A DNA stretch of 64,000 nucleotides from Pinus tabuliformis (lineage: Eukaryota; Streptophyta; Pinopsida; Pinales; Pinaceae), in the NCBI GenBank assembly GCA_031772625.1, contig CM062807.1:1152745007-1152809006 (forward strand), read 5' to 3'. Made by a program: the position numbers and the translations under genes. This document shows positions 44,301 through 54,577 of the stretch, in pieces (within the stretch, counting starts at the first letter, position 1; each line of letters begins with the position of its first letter). Below the pieces are notes generated by a model. That model did not search any database. It was given only the letters and a program-made list of their open reading frames with translations, and was not told the origin of the DNA.

Positions 44301-46998
44301 GACTTGTATTCATCACATTTATATTGAAGAAAACAACAGACCTATTAGGCAGCCACAAAGACGGATGAATCCAAATCTTAGGGAAATTGTGAAAGAAGAA
44401 CTTCAGAAATTGCTCAAGGTAAACTTCATTTACCCCATCTCAGATAGCCAATGGGTTTCTCCCTTGGTTATAGTGCCCAAAAAGAATGGTAAATGGAGAG
44501 TTTGCATTGATTATCGAGAATTGAACAAGGCAACCTTAAAGGATCATTTCCCTTTACCTTTTATTGATCAGGTACTAGACACTTTAGCAGGTAAAAAGTA
44601 TTTCTCATTCTTGGATGGTTTTAGTGGTTACAATCAAATTCAGGTAGCACCTGAAGATCAAGACAAAACCACATTTACTTGTCCTTGGGGAACTTTTGCC
44701 TACCGAGTACTCCCTTTTGGATTATGCAATGCACCCGCTACATTTCAAAGGGCTGTACTAGGAATCTTTTCAGATCTGATTCATGATTGTGTAGAGGTAT
44801 ACATGGACGATTTCACAGTTTATGGTAATACATTTGAAGAAGCTTTGGCAAATTTGGAAAAAGTATTGGTAAGATGCAAGGAAACAAATCTTTCTTTAAG
44901 TCATGAAAAGTGTTTTATGATGTTTACTAAAGGGATTGTTTTAGGACATCATATTTCAGGAGATGGAATCAAAGTTGATAGATCTAAAGTCGAAGTCATC
45001 TCTAAGTTACCTATTCCTAATTGCCAAAGGGATGTTAGAAGTTTTCTTGGTTTTACTGGTTATTATAGAAGATTTATTGAAAACTTCACTAAGATAACAT
45101 CCCCTCTTTTCAAACTCCTTACTAAAGATTGTGAATTTAAGTGGGATCCTGAATGTCAATCTGCCTTTGAAGCCTTAAAGACTAGAATATCTGAAGCACC
45201 CATTCTAAGGGGTCCAAATTGGAAACTCCCTTTCCACATTTCTACTGATGCTTCAGATACAGCTTTAGGAGCTGTTTTGGGACAAAAGGATTTGATCCCT
45301 TATGCCATTTATTACACAAGTAAGAATTTGACTCCCCCTGAGTTAAATTACACTGTTACTGAAAAGGAATTTCTAGCCGTTGTTCATGCGATAAACAAGT
45401 TTAGACACTATATAACCGGCTATGAAACCTTTGTCCACACTGATCACTCTGCCATTAGATACCTCATGAACAAACCAGTCACTAATGGTAGAGTTACAAG
45501 ATGGCTTTTGCTTTTACAAGAATTCAACATAACTGTGTTAGATCGACCAGGTAAACAGAACACAGTAGCTGATTTCTTGTCTAGAATCCAAAACACTAAT
45601 GAGGACTCTCCTGTAGAGGATAAATTTCCAGATGAGTATTTGTTTGCAGTAACTACCAAAACCCCTTGGTATGCTGATATTGCTAATTATTTAGTTACTG
45701 GAAAGTTACCTTTACATTTATTTCCTAATGAGAAAAGGAAAATCATTCAGGATAGTTCACATTATTCTTGGATTTCTAATGAATTGTTCAGAACAGGGCC
45801 AGATTTGATGATCAGAAGATGTGTACGGGAGGATGAAATGCCTGACATCCTTAAGGCATGTCATGACGAACCTTGTGGCGGACACTTTGCTGATAAGAGG
45901 ACTGCTTATAAAATCCTTTCATTAGGATATTATTGGCCTTCTCTCTTTAAGGATGCAAAGCAATATGTTAAAAGGTGTGACAGTTGTCAGAGAGTTGGGA
46001 GACCAACTCTTTCAAATGAAATGCCACTACAGCCACAGGTATGCATCGAACCCTTCGAGAAATGGGCTCTAGATTTTGTTGGACCAATCAATCCGCCATC
46101 CAAGCAAAACAGATATATATTGGTTTGTACTGATTATGTTACTAAGTGGGTAGAAGCTACAGTATTGCCTTCTGCTACTGAAAATTCAGTTGTTCAATTT
46201 CTTTTTAAGGATATTTTCACTCGTTTTGGTGTCCCAAGAGAAATTGTAACAGATCAGGGGAGCCAATTTACATCAAGAATGATAGAGAGGCTGATGGAGG
46301 AGTATAAGATCAAGCATAGAACATCTACTCCATACCATCCGCAAGCGAATGGTCAAGTAGAATCTACAAATAAAGTTCTTGAAAGCATCATCACAAAGAC
46401 TGTTCATCTTCATAGAAGAGATTGGGCGGAAAGGCTTCCTGAAGCCTTATGGGCCTATAGAACTACATGGAGGAACACCACAGGACATTCTCCCTATGAA
46501 CTTGTTTATGGGAAGGAAGTCATGTTCCCCATTGAGTTCCAAATCAAGACCTTCAAGACAGCAGTTCAATTGGGGATGAGCTTATCAGAAGCCCAGAAGC
46601 ACAGAATGGACCAGTTAAATGAACTAGATGAAATGAGACAAGATGCAATTCTAAGGACCGATCTAGTTCAGCACCAAAGAAGCAAATGGCATGATCGACA
46701 TATCAAAGAAAAGAAGTTTCAAAAGGGTGATTGGGCACTCTTGTTTGATTCAAAATTTAAGGACTTCAAAGGAAAATTTCAAACTCATTGGCTTGGGCCA
46801 TATGAGATTGATGAAGTCTTTAATAATGGAGCAGTTAGAGTGAAGACTATTGATGAACTTCAAACTCCCTTTATTGTGAATGGCCACCGGTTGAAAATCT
46901 ACCACAAGCCACTCTCAAAAGATGAGTTTGTTAAGTTATTCCAAGGCGATTCTGAAATGAGGCTGGTGGAGAAGAATTCTTCTCCTCCATCAGCCTAA
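41302..46998 (+). CDS. Element C gag-pol polyprotein, intact
   Basis: 1,898 codons from ATG 41302 (the frame is open a few codons upstream from a TTG). N-terminus is Ser/Pro-rich, then an Arg-Gly/Asn tract (GRGRGGGGG, NNNNN) at about 115-140. Gag core about 165-320; two knuckles of C-X2-C-X3-H-X4-C form at about 402 (CPKCRKKHALREC) and 424 (CVICSETHETKDC); Gln/Pro-rich spacer; protease IDLGAAINIM near 763; reverse transcriptase with FSFLDGFSGYNQ and YMDD at 1167; RNase H with STDASDT near 1316 and HTDHSA; integrase zinc finger ending CDSCQ, then catalytic LDFVGP, TDQGSQF and NGQVESTNK. No interruption, so probably still able to encode active enzymes. Confidence 0.96.
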   Translation: MHRARDSRGRFLARARSSIFTSPSASRDRQETPPLSPTETPSPRIPGIQEPRVDSPTPSIEFEPGRESSLSPTGKPIVIEEIDSPEEEGEISSHSPFVEEPEDFEIPRRIIMAEEEGGGRGRGRGGGGGNNNNNGRGRGPIGGGNRDGDNSFGFPIVNEDSRATMKNISPSVLPNFHGLRTEDPETFLFEFEVVCRTYDYLDDTQKLKLFPSTLKDQALKWFMGLLTQSIRTWDEMKQTFLDRYLDYCMPTNHKDEVFKMMQKEDESLEYLLERFQYNLKRAKMSSLDEETLKALLLKAIRDEWIDILNMMGKGDISQLSLNDIAELCIHLSRGKSKTQKGPRDPSLLRANKSATGSVSRAEIGNMLDEFKTDILGSLSEQIDTLKIQNKQKAEAEAMTIFCPKCRKKHALRECPLEANVVETCVICSETHETKDCPSIPGLKAVFQEDPNTLESLCFVARRPWQGQHNQGFNNSMNSQSQPNWNPWQQSLPQPQNAFQAWLQSMQNPYARLAQFYQYPPSFQNQQAPQLPNQGQQLSLPYPQQQQTPPQNQNSQLTQQKSNQLPSQPLPNPNNRNPQNAYVMEGQPFPTYMVVPLNEVQLRSGTILDQPSTSIQEPSIFEEESLKVNKGSEVSLQTQKEKESTPLVEQPTSSTTPPFPERLQIDKGVEKQIWLPDYSFLDELKNVCIKIPLLTAIKEIPILAKTIKELSLKKTIKRTRDTKRIHLVGKIADIMMGKITMQKYVDPSSPIVKTHINGVEIPNTLIDLGAAINIMSRQTMDQLKLPNLLFTPTLLQLADRSIIKPDGVLEDIPVSLASWEYPVDFMILTPKNNLGGHPLILGRPWLATADAFISCRSGDMYISDGNSTKKFNLYPPAKAITEIGEDEWIDDEDTLQPVLTISEISENSQILNTLENFEIPPEYDSSQFQLDADIEYLSSRQMSLFSMEEFGSSTVEIFPGKTLNINKNLERLQQEELTKLLQKHSTAFAWEYTDMKGIDPKTCIHHIYIEENNRPIRQPQRRMNPNLREIVKEELQKLLKVNFIYPISDSQWVSPLVIVPKKNGKWRVCIDYRELNKATLKDHFPLPFIDQVLDTLAGKKYFSFLDGFSGYNQIQVAPEDQDKTTFTCPWGTFAYRVLPFGLCNAPATFQRAVLGIFSDLIHDCVEVYMDDFTVYGNTFEEALANLEKVLVRCKETNLSLSHEKCFMMFTKGIVLGHHISGDGIKVDRSKVEVISKLPIPNCQRDVRSFLGFTGYYRRFIENFTKITSPLFKLLTKDCEFKWDPECQSAFEALKTRISEAPILRGPNWKLPFHISTDASDTALGAVLGQKDLIPYAIYYTSKNLTPPELNYTVTEKEFLAVVHAINKFRHYITGYETFVHTDHSAIRYLMNKPVTNGRVTRWLLLLQEFNITVLDRPGKQNTVADFLSRIQNTNEDSPVEDKFPDEYLFAVTTKTPWYADIANYLVTGKLPLHLFPNEKRKIIQDSSHYSWISNELFRTGPDLMIRRCVREDEMPDILKACHDEPCGGHFADKRTAYKILSLGYYWPSLFKDAKQYVKRCDSCQRVGRPTLSNEMPLQPQVCIEPFEKWALDFVGPINPPSKQNRYILVCTDYVTKWVEATVLPSATENSVVQFLFKDIFTRFGVPREIVTDQGSQFTSRMIERLMEEYKIKHRTSTPYHPQANGQVESTNKVLESIITKTVHLHRRDWAERLPEALWAYRTTWRNTTGHSPYELVYGKEVMFPIEFQIKTFKTAVQLGMSLSEAQKHRMDQLNELDEMRQDAILRTDLVQHQRSKWHDRHIKEKKFQKGDWALLFDSKFKDFKGKFQTHWLGPYEIDEVFNNGAVRVKTIDELQTPFIVNGHRLKIYHKPLSKDEFVKLFQGDSEMRLVEKNSSPPSA

Positions 46999-47024
46999 TC
47001 TCTGTTTCTTTCAATTTCAATTTC

Positions 47025-47062
<38 letters not shown>

Positions 47063-48213
47063 GAAAAAAAAAAGAATAAATGTATGAGCCTGAAAACCAA
47101 TCTCTGATTGGCAGTCTCATGCAGAAAACCTGAGGTGAAAATCAGGGTCACCTGACACCTCATGTTTTCCAAAAAAAAAAAAAAAATCTCTCTCTCATCT
47201 CATTTCGCCATTTCATCCATTCCATCTCACCATCTCATTCCATCTCACCATCCTCACTTCACCTCACTCTTTTCCACCCATTCATTCATTCATTCCATTT
47301 CATTTCATTAATAAAGTTTTTTTCCAGGAACTAAAGTTATTTTGTGCAGCTGAAGGACACTATTGCAGTTCCCGCAGCTATTTAGCAATTCTACAGCCAT
47401 TTAGCCTTTCTGCAGCCTCTGCACCTGCACAAAGAAACACAGTCTGTCTGAGAAATATTTACAGTTCAAAAATCATCAATGACAAGTAAAAAAAAAAGGA
47501 GTCATGAATAAAGTTGACAAAGGGTTAGTGGCAAATTATTAGAAGGCAAATCAAATGCGGATCTGAGGTATGTTTTAAAATCTTAAACCTATAGTTATTT
47601 CATTACGCAGAATTTTCTGGGTTATGTCTTTTTGGCCACTAATTGTAATGATTACCCATTTTCTCTACCACACGTCCACGAATCCTCCACGTTTATCAGT
47701 GCATGATACCCACAATTTTCGAAATCACATATGGCTCTTTCTGTCATTAAGGTTTGTACCCTAGTGACGTAACCTACCGTATTACGACTCTCTCAGTCCT
47801 CATCCCACAGCCATGTGTCAACCTACAACCTAAATCTGAGAATCTAGCCGTTTCACTCATTATTTCGAAACCCTCTACGCTCATAACACTCCATTTCACG
47901 CTGTTCCATTCTCTCATCTCCCTCATTCCGTTTCACTCACTACGATTGCCTCCATAAACCATACTCTGTTTTTCCTCTCGGCTCATTCTGAGAAACAGTG
48001 AATACGTATAGCCAGTAAACGTATGTTACGGTTATATTACGACGGCTAGCCACCGTTTCACTGTGTTAACGCTGTTCAAGCCGTGAATTCTCTGTGTCTA
48101 AGGCTGTTGCTAAACCCATATATCCTCTGTTCCATAAAACTCTGAACAAGAACCGAGGGTTTACTGTGTAAAGCCACCATCAAAGTCGTGTTTTAAACAG
48201 AGCTGAAGAGTCA
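46999..48213 (+). other. Element C spacer between pol and third frame
   Basis: Contains two poly-A tracts (about 47026-47055 and 47171-47186) and a CATTC/CATCTCAC-rich simple-sequence stretch at 47190-47310. No coding frame recognised. It may hold the splice signals for the third frame, but I cannot pin these. Confidence 0.5.
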
Positions 48214-49914
48214 ATGGGAAAACTTTTAAGGGCTGAACCAGAAGGTTCGAAATTCTTGGAGGCATATCCTCAAGTTGAGGAGGCATTGCAAAAAGCCAAT
48301 TGGCTACAGTGCATCAAGAAGTTTAAAGGCTACCACAAGGAAGTAACAAAAGCCTTTGCAAGGTCATTCAAAGATAAAGACGGTCAAGTGGAGGTGGGTG
48401 ATTTAACATTTGCAGTCAGTGAGGGAAGCATAGCAAAAGCTACATCTCTTCCACAAACCGGAGAACGGTGGTTCAAAAACCGGGCAGTCAAGGATCAACA
48501 ATGGAAGCAGATTTTTAAAAACCCAGGTATGGACACAAGTATCTTCACCAAAGGAATCCCTGTCTCTCATGTTAAAGAAGAATGGAAAATTTTACTGTTG
48601 TTAGTGCAAAAGTTTTTCACATGTGAAGGGAGATTTGGGGTTTTATACGTTTATCATGGTAAAATTATGCTGCAATTTCAAGGAGAACATGATATAAATC
48701 TTCCCTACTTTCTATTCCAAAGCCTTAGAAAAATGTGTTCCATGGCTCAAAAGAATCCACGAAACACTGAAGCATATCTTGGTCATCATAGTCTTATCAA
48801 ATTGTTAGTGGAGGAACAATTAAAAGCCAAACGAGACACCTGGGAGAGATTCCTTGTGAGAAATCATTTTGAAGAAGCTGGAGAAACCTCTGTGCCTAGA
48901 AAAAGTAGAAGAAAAAGAAAAGAGGATACCCCTGAAACTGATATCTTAGAGGGAACTGTCCAAGGACAGACTGTAGAGGAAAGAGAAGTACATCATACTG
49001 AACATGATTTTGAGCCTGAACCTACTGTGGACAGTGCTCAAGAGATTATCTCAGAAACTCTCTCTGAACTTGCCAAAGAAGCTGCCAAAAAGAGAAGAGA
49101 AGATAAAAAGAAACAGAAGCAAGACAAGGAAAAATCCATAGTTCAAGAAACTGATCAGACTCCAGAGCATTCTAGTGATGAAGAAAGAGATAGCCAGCCC
49201 TTAGCACAAAGGTTAGCTAAACTCCATGAGAAAATTGCCCTCTCCAAGAAAGAAAAAGTACAAAAACCAAGGAAAAAGGCACGAAGAGAAACACAGAGTG
49301 TTGCCACTGTAAGAAGGAGTAGCAGATTGCAGAATAAAGGTAAAACCACAAAGACACTTTTCATTGATCTAAGCACACCTGAGAAGGGTGCTATAAAATT
49401 AGATTTTGAAGGTAGTCCACAACATGATGAAGCTACCCCTCCAAGGGAGGACAGTCCATTTCAGCAGGAGTTTTAAACAGAAATTGAGCATGCACACAGT
49501 CCAAGAAAATCACCAATGATTGATCCAGCGCAGCAAGAAGCATACAATTATTTTGAAACATTGGAACAGACCACTGTTGGTCCAAGTAATATCCTACCTC
49601 ATGAGCAGCAAATAGATGTACTCAAACAAGAGATCTTTGAACTTGAAGTGCTAAATCGCCACATTAGGCAGGAAAATGAGAAATTGAAGGAACAAGCAAA
49701 CATTGACAAAATGCTTCATAATAACACCATGCTGCACCTAGCCGTCTGCAAAAAGAAAAGCAGTGAAGTGAAGAAGAAATGTAGAAGGCTAAACATAGCA
49801 TTAATCAATTTGAAATTCAGATGCTTATTCAAAAGACCAAAAGTCAATATCTCTACACAAAGGAAGAAGAGGAGGTTGGATGTCCTAGCAGAGGCATCCC
49901 AGCAGATGGATTGA
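48214..49914 (+). pseudogene. Element C third frame: transposon protein with coiled coil, one in-frame stop
   Basis: ATG 48214 opens a 420-codon frame ending at TAA 49474-49476. The same frame is open again to 49914 (567 codons in all), so one stop codon separates the two parts; it could be a nonsense mutation or a natural end with a second small frame from ATG 49516. The N-terminal part (AVSEGSIAKATSLPQTGERW, then NLPYFLFQSLRKM, HHSLIKLLVEEQ) resembles the putative plant transposon proteins found in gypsy elements. The middle is Lys/Glu-rich and highly charged (KKRREDKKKQKQDKEKS) with basic stretches like nuclear signals. The last part is coiled coil. No signal peptide or membrane span is seen, so I do not call it env. 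Confidence 0.65.
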
Positions 49915-49951
49915 GTTGTGTTTTCATTGCATGAGGACATGCAATACCCTC

Positions 49952-49963
49952 GTAGTGGGGGTA
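49952..49963 (+). other. Polypurine tract of element C
   Basis: GTAGTGGGGGTA precedes the 3' LTR. It is short but G-rich, and lies where the polypurine tract is expected. Confidence 0.6.
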
Positions 49964-51879
49964 TGTAGAGTCTCTATTTTACACCTACTTGTCTATCATT
50001 TCCCTCAGTTTTTCCTCAGCTTTTCTTCACTTTTGCCTCATTTTCACTGTAAAACCACCCAGATCATTACATTAGGTGTCATTAGGCATGATCAAGTAAG
50101 TTTTGCTAATGGGTGACTGTTTGTTTAGATTTTGACATACTTGCAGGAATCCTGCAGCTATCTGATGATCCCGCAGCTATCTGATGATCCTGCAGCCTTT
50201 TTGTTAAACGCAAGGTTCCACGTGTCAGTTCGCCAGATGAGCCACATGGGCACTTAGGTATCAACGTGCTCGAGGTTCCTGTCCCATTTTTCCAGCCATC
50301 CACGTCATCTTCACCCCTGGTCAAAGCTGGTCAAGTTACGGTCAACTAAAGGCTGTTTAATGGTGATTGTGAGCTGCTAGGTCACGTCAGCTTAAACGGT
50401 GACTTGTCCACGTTTTGCAGATGGTAGGGGACATGATCCAACATGGGATTCATTGCCCATGACGACAGAAGCACCAGCTCATCCACGCAGCCGTATGATG
50501 TGTCCAGGAACCATAATTACGCATTACAGTTAGTTGTTTTTCCAGTTAGTAGCTGTACGTGTTAGGCTATCTTAGAAATGCCTATAAATAGCTGCGTCTG
50601 TGTACGCTCAATAGACTTTTTATCAGTTGTAATTTCTGAACTTGTGTAAATTTTAAGAGCGTTGTGAACTCTGTTTTTTTAGTGCTATTCTAGCACTCTG
50701 TTTTGTACACTTTTGCAAATGGAGGAATAGACATAGTGCTGTTTTGAAGCTTCCAGATCTCTGAGTTTTCTTGTGGCTGAATGAATAGAGGGCCCCTGTT
50801 CATCTTAGCCTCTGTAAAGTATTTTATGTTCAGTATTTACTTATTGTCTCATTCAGCATTCCTTTAAGCATGTATAGTTTCATTTATTTGATTTCTTTTC
50901 TTTCAAGCTGATCAGTATTACTTCTTTGCAGGTTTCTTTTAGCCCGGGATTTGTTTTTATGTGTGTGTGTTTGCTTTACAAACTAATGGTATTTGAAGTT
51001 GACAGATTCAAGTTGCTGCCTTTGTCTTTATAGCTGATTTTTTTTATCTTATTTCTCAAAGAGCTGCTAACACATGAATGATCTTCTATCATAAATTGTT
51101 ATCTTTTAAGATCAGAATACCACTAACTTGCAGCTGGCTTTGAGTGCTTTTTAGACTATTCTTTCACTACTTTCTAATCATACTTTGCATAGTACATATG
51201 GCTGAAGTAGAGAGTTAGAAAGAGCAAAGCATTATCACTAGTCTTTAAAGTAGATTTTTGGTTTTAAGTGCTTTTTAGATTATTCTTTCACTACTTTCTA
51301 ATCATACTTTGCATAGTACATATGGCTGAAGTAGAGAGTTAGAAAGAGCAAAACGTTATCACTAGTCTTTAAAGCAGATTTTCTCATTTTTAATCACTTT
51401 TCTAATTCAACTTAAGCTACTTTCTTTCCGTGCTTTACACAGTACATGTGTTGGAAGCAGCGAGTTAGAGAGAGATAATCTTTATCTTTGGTTTTAAAAG
51501 TGACTTTCTTTTCTTTTATTTGCAGCTGCATGAATGGTGTCTAGTGCCATTGGAAGTGGTTATTTGCTTTCAAAGTTATTTCAAGATCTTTCAAGTCATT
51601 TATTTCTTTCAAGCATTTCCTTTCAAGCAAAGTAGTTAAAAATCACTAATCACACACTCTCACTCATTTAGGATTCACACTACACACACACCATCACTCA
51701 CTTGTTTATAAACCATCATTCCATCTTAGGAACATAATTAACCACAACAACACCCCCAACGATAAGAAAACCCTAAGAGGTTACTTAAGTACATATAGTA
51801 CACCTTCACTTCATCAGCTTACGAGCCCCGGGTTGACAATTAATACTAGCAATTTAGACAACACTAAATTGACTAAACA
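49964..51879 (+). repeat. 3' LTR of element C
   Basis: 1,916 bp. It matches 39139-41035 but has an extra 19-bp tandem copy (CGCAGCTATCTGATGATCC) near 50171-50189. TATA box at 50582-50591. Confidence 0.94.
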
Positions 51880-51884
51880 GTGAG

Positions 51885-52558
51885 GGAGCTGTAAGACTTT
51901 CCAAGACAACAGAGGCTTTATCCATGAGCGGACAAAGGTGAAGGGGATGATTGCCTTCACAAAGTCTACAGGGTATTCGAATCTTTCCTTTTCCCTTAAC
52001 ATTTCCAGTTGATAAGGTAACATCGCCATGATCTCCAGAGGACGATGAGGGGCAGGCCGGATCGTGGGACCATACTTCTAGTACCCTGGGAATGCCAGGA
52101 CAATCGCGAAGAAGATGGTCCTCCTTGCATAATCGACAAGGAAACTTGACCTTTCGCAGAGGAGCAGAAGGTGACTCGATTTGAGTTGTACTTTTAACCT
52201 CTCGCTTAGGAATCTTCTTCTTCTCCGTCTTCTTCTTCTTCTTCTTAGCCACCTGGTTACTTGAATCCAGACTTTCGCCAGGCGAAGTAGAAGATGAGGA
52301 CGCAGAAACAGGTGAAGAAGGGGAGAGGTCCACCTTGGAATCAACATGATGTTGTTCGGGTGGAGGAGACGGTGGAACAGGAGTCATCACACTCGGGACT
52401 ACCGAGGTCGAAAACAACCATACGGGAAAACCGATGGTTAACCCAGGCAAAGACAAAGTTGCCATATACGGAGCACCGCCATTTCCAAAAGAAGGAAATG
52501 GACTAGGGTTTCCATCCGGGGGGACACCTTGGCCGGTAGACTTGGGGAAGGATGCCAT
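51885..52558 (-). pseudogene. Element B gag with two zinc knuckles, cut by element C
   Basis: Starts at ATG 52558 (MASFPKSTGQGVPPDG). Pro/Ser-rich N-terminus, a Lys-rich tract (KKKKKKTEKKKIPKREVK), then two knuckles CRLCKEDHLLRDC and CRLCEGNHPLHLC, both of C-X2-C-X3-H-X4-C spacing as in element C. The frame runs off into the LTR of element C at 51880. Without C it would continue through 39133 into the protease. The usual capsid core before the knuckles is not obvious, so the gag is short or unusual. Confidence 0.72.
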
Positions 52559-54556
52559 TGAAAACGAGAAAGAACCCTACTCAAGCTAACGCAAACAAGA
52601 TCTAACTGGGTAAGTGTGAATCGTGGCCGAATAAATTTTAAGACACAGGAACTGAACTTGACCTTTTCATGTTTTAAGAGTCGAGAAAAGGACAAAAGAT
52701 GACTCTAGTCTCCTTCGAATGTTTAATGAGCACGAAGTGACAAGACGCTCACTGGCACCTTTTCTTTTAAGGAGTCCGAAAAGGATCAAAAGTGACTACT
52801 CTGGAGACTCTAGGCAAAGGGTTTACCAGGAAATCCGTAAAACTGCTTATACACCTTGGTAATTGTATGAGAACCAAGGACTTTCCGTACTGCAGTCAAT
52901 CTTCCCGAATGTTGTGTTCGGTGCATTACGGTTCGCAAGGCAGCAGACACGGCTTCCTATGGATAAAGGATGATAACCTAGTGGGGTCTCCACATATACT
53001 CGACGGTACGTGGGAGCACAAATCCGTGCTAGACCACTATCGAGTCACAAAAGGAGGAATCACCTAACCGTAATGTGAAACAATAGTGACTAGGTTTAAC
53101 GACGCCGGAACACGTCTCTAGCCTAGACCTCTAGAATTTTTGCGTTAAGTTCCAATGTGTTGTTAGATTTATTCAGTTCATTTTATAGTTGATCTTCAAT
53201 TAGGTTTCAGTTTTTAGGTCTTACCGTATGTGATCTCTCAGAATTTCCTAAATGCAAACTATATGCCAAAATATATCATTCCGTTCAATGAATGCTAACT
53301 ACAGAAGAGTTGAGATCTTTCAATCGAACAAAATGATCATAAAACAAACAATGATAACTCTAATGCAGCTAATGGCAATAAAAGAAACTTTTCTTTGAAG
53401 TCATTAATCACTAACAACAACGAAAAACTTTAATTTCCATTAACTAATATACCGCAAAAGAGATTGTTCGTTTTTCTTTTATTGGCAAAATGCACTAAGT
53501 AAATTTTGAGAAACAATAACAGAGAGCAAAAAGCAAATTTCTCTCAATGGACACAATCAAGTCTTTGAAAAGAAAGGCAATCCTTCAAACCAAGAAAAAC
53601 TCCAAAATCTCAATGAGCCATGTGATCTAGGCTCAAAATGAAGCCATATGGAAGTCAAGCGAAAAGAACTAAATTGCTCGAATAACCCAAAAACAAGCTT
53701 CAACAACCACCAAACAGATGCAAAAGAGTATCCAAAAAGTTGACTGGATCAAGAGAAGACCGAAACAGAAACTGGCAAACACCCAAAGTATGCAAATGTA
53801 ATCTATGCACACTTTTCATTCATATCCTGAAAATGAGAATTCTAATTATGCAAGTGTGATCTATGCAAGAGAATTCTCAAACACACGATGATTCTAATGT
53901 AATCTAAGAACCAATCAAGTGGAAACCAAGAAAACGGGTGAGAGTTCTAAAGATCATAAACTAAAAACACTCAAAGGCGATTAACACTCATACACAATTT
54001 AGCCCCCCCGGCGAATGAGGGGGAATTTTTTTTGCAAAAACAAAAACAAAAAGATGCAAAATTGTGAAAAGATCGAGACAAACCTCCAAGTAATGATCAA
54101 AGCAAATCAAATTAATAATTTGCCAGAAAAAGATTCAAAACCAGTCAAAAAAGACTCTGATACATTCAGATGATTGAACAAAACAGGAAACCCAAGCTTG
54201 GGAGGCTGTAAACAAGCAAAATGAACAAGTTCACAGGGTTGGCGCGACTGTCAGGAAGAAAACTGCGCTAATTAAGGATTGGCGCGGTCTGTCAATGTGC
54301 AACCTGCGCCAACTGGCGCGACTGTCAGGCCTAAAAACGCGCTAATCAAATTTGCCGACTAAAAAAAAATAAAGACCAACAGTTCACGGCTTGACCAACA
54401 GTTCACGGCTTGACCAACAGTCCACAGCTTGACTAACAGAAACCAAACAGATCAAATATACAGACAGGTAGACCAAGCATAAAAATCCAACTCAGAAAAC
54501 TCATCTAAGCAATCAAACAAGAGAAAACCAAAGTGCAAGACAATCAACAAATAGCT
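52559..54556 (-). other. Element B leader between primer-binding site and gag
   Basis: About 2 kb without a recognised gene. 52620-52800 holds AAGAGTCNGAAAAGGA-type degenerate repeats shared with 35080-35620. 54235-54350 has several TTGGCGCG/GCGCCAA motifs. 54382-54440 has three copies of a 17-18-bp unit (CAACAGTTCACGGCTTGA). The region is A-rich on the plus strand around 53300-54200. Confidence 0.5.
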
Positions 54557-54574
54557 TCCCCAGCGGAGTCGCCA
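54557..54574 (-). other. Primer-binding site of element B (tRNA-Arg type)
   Basis: Minus strand TGGCGACTCCGCTGGGGA, three bases from the LTR. Identical to that of element A. Confidence 0.87.
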
Positions 54575-54577
54575 AAT

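Larger units (their letters stand above)
39139..51879 (+). mobile_element. Element C: Athila-like Ty3/gypsy retrotransposon, largely intact
   Basis: 12,741 bp, plus strand. LTRs of 1,897 and 1,916 bp, tRNA-Asp type primer-binding site, intact gag-pol, a third reading frame downstream of pol, and a GTGAG target duplication. The LTRs differ by roughly a dozen substitutions by eye plus one 19-bp tandem duplication in the right copy. It lies inside the gag-protease frame of element B, in opposite orientation. Assignment to Athila rests on the primer site and the position of the extra frame where Athila has its env-like region. Confidence 0.93.

Noticed and set aside
47026-47186. Poly-A tracts as the 3' end of a LINE or processed pseudogene
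   Set aside because: They lie inside element C between pol and the third frame; no LINE proteins or target duplications surround them.
48214-49476. Possible retroviral-type env in element C
   Set aside because: Position after pol suggested env, but there is no signal peptide or membrane-spanning segment, and the wording matches plant transposon proteins instead.
53050-54230. Possible gene in the A-rich leader of element B
   Set aside because: No frame of useful length on either strand, and no codon bias or motif; consistent with an untranslated leader.
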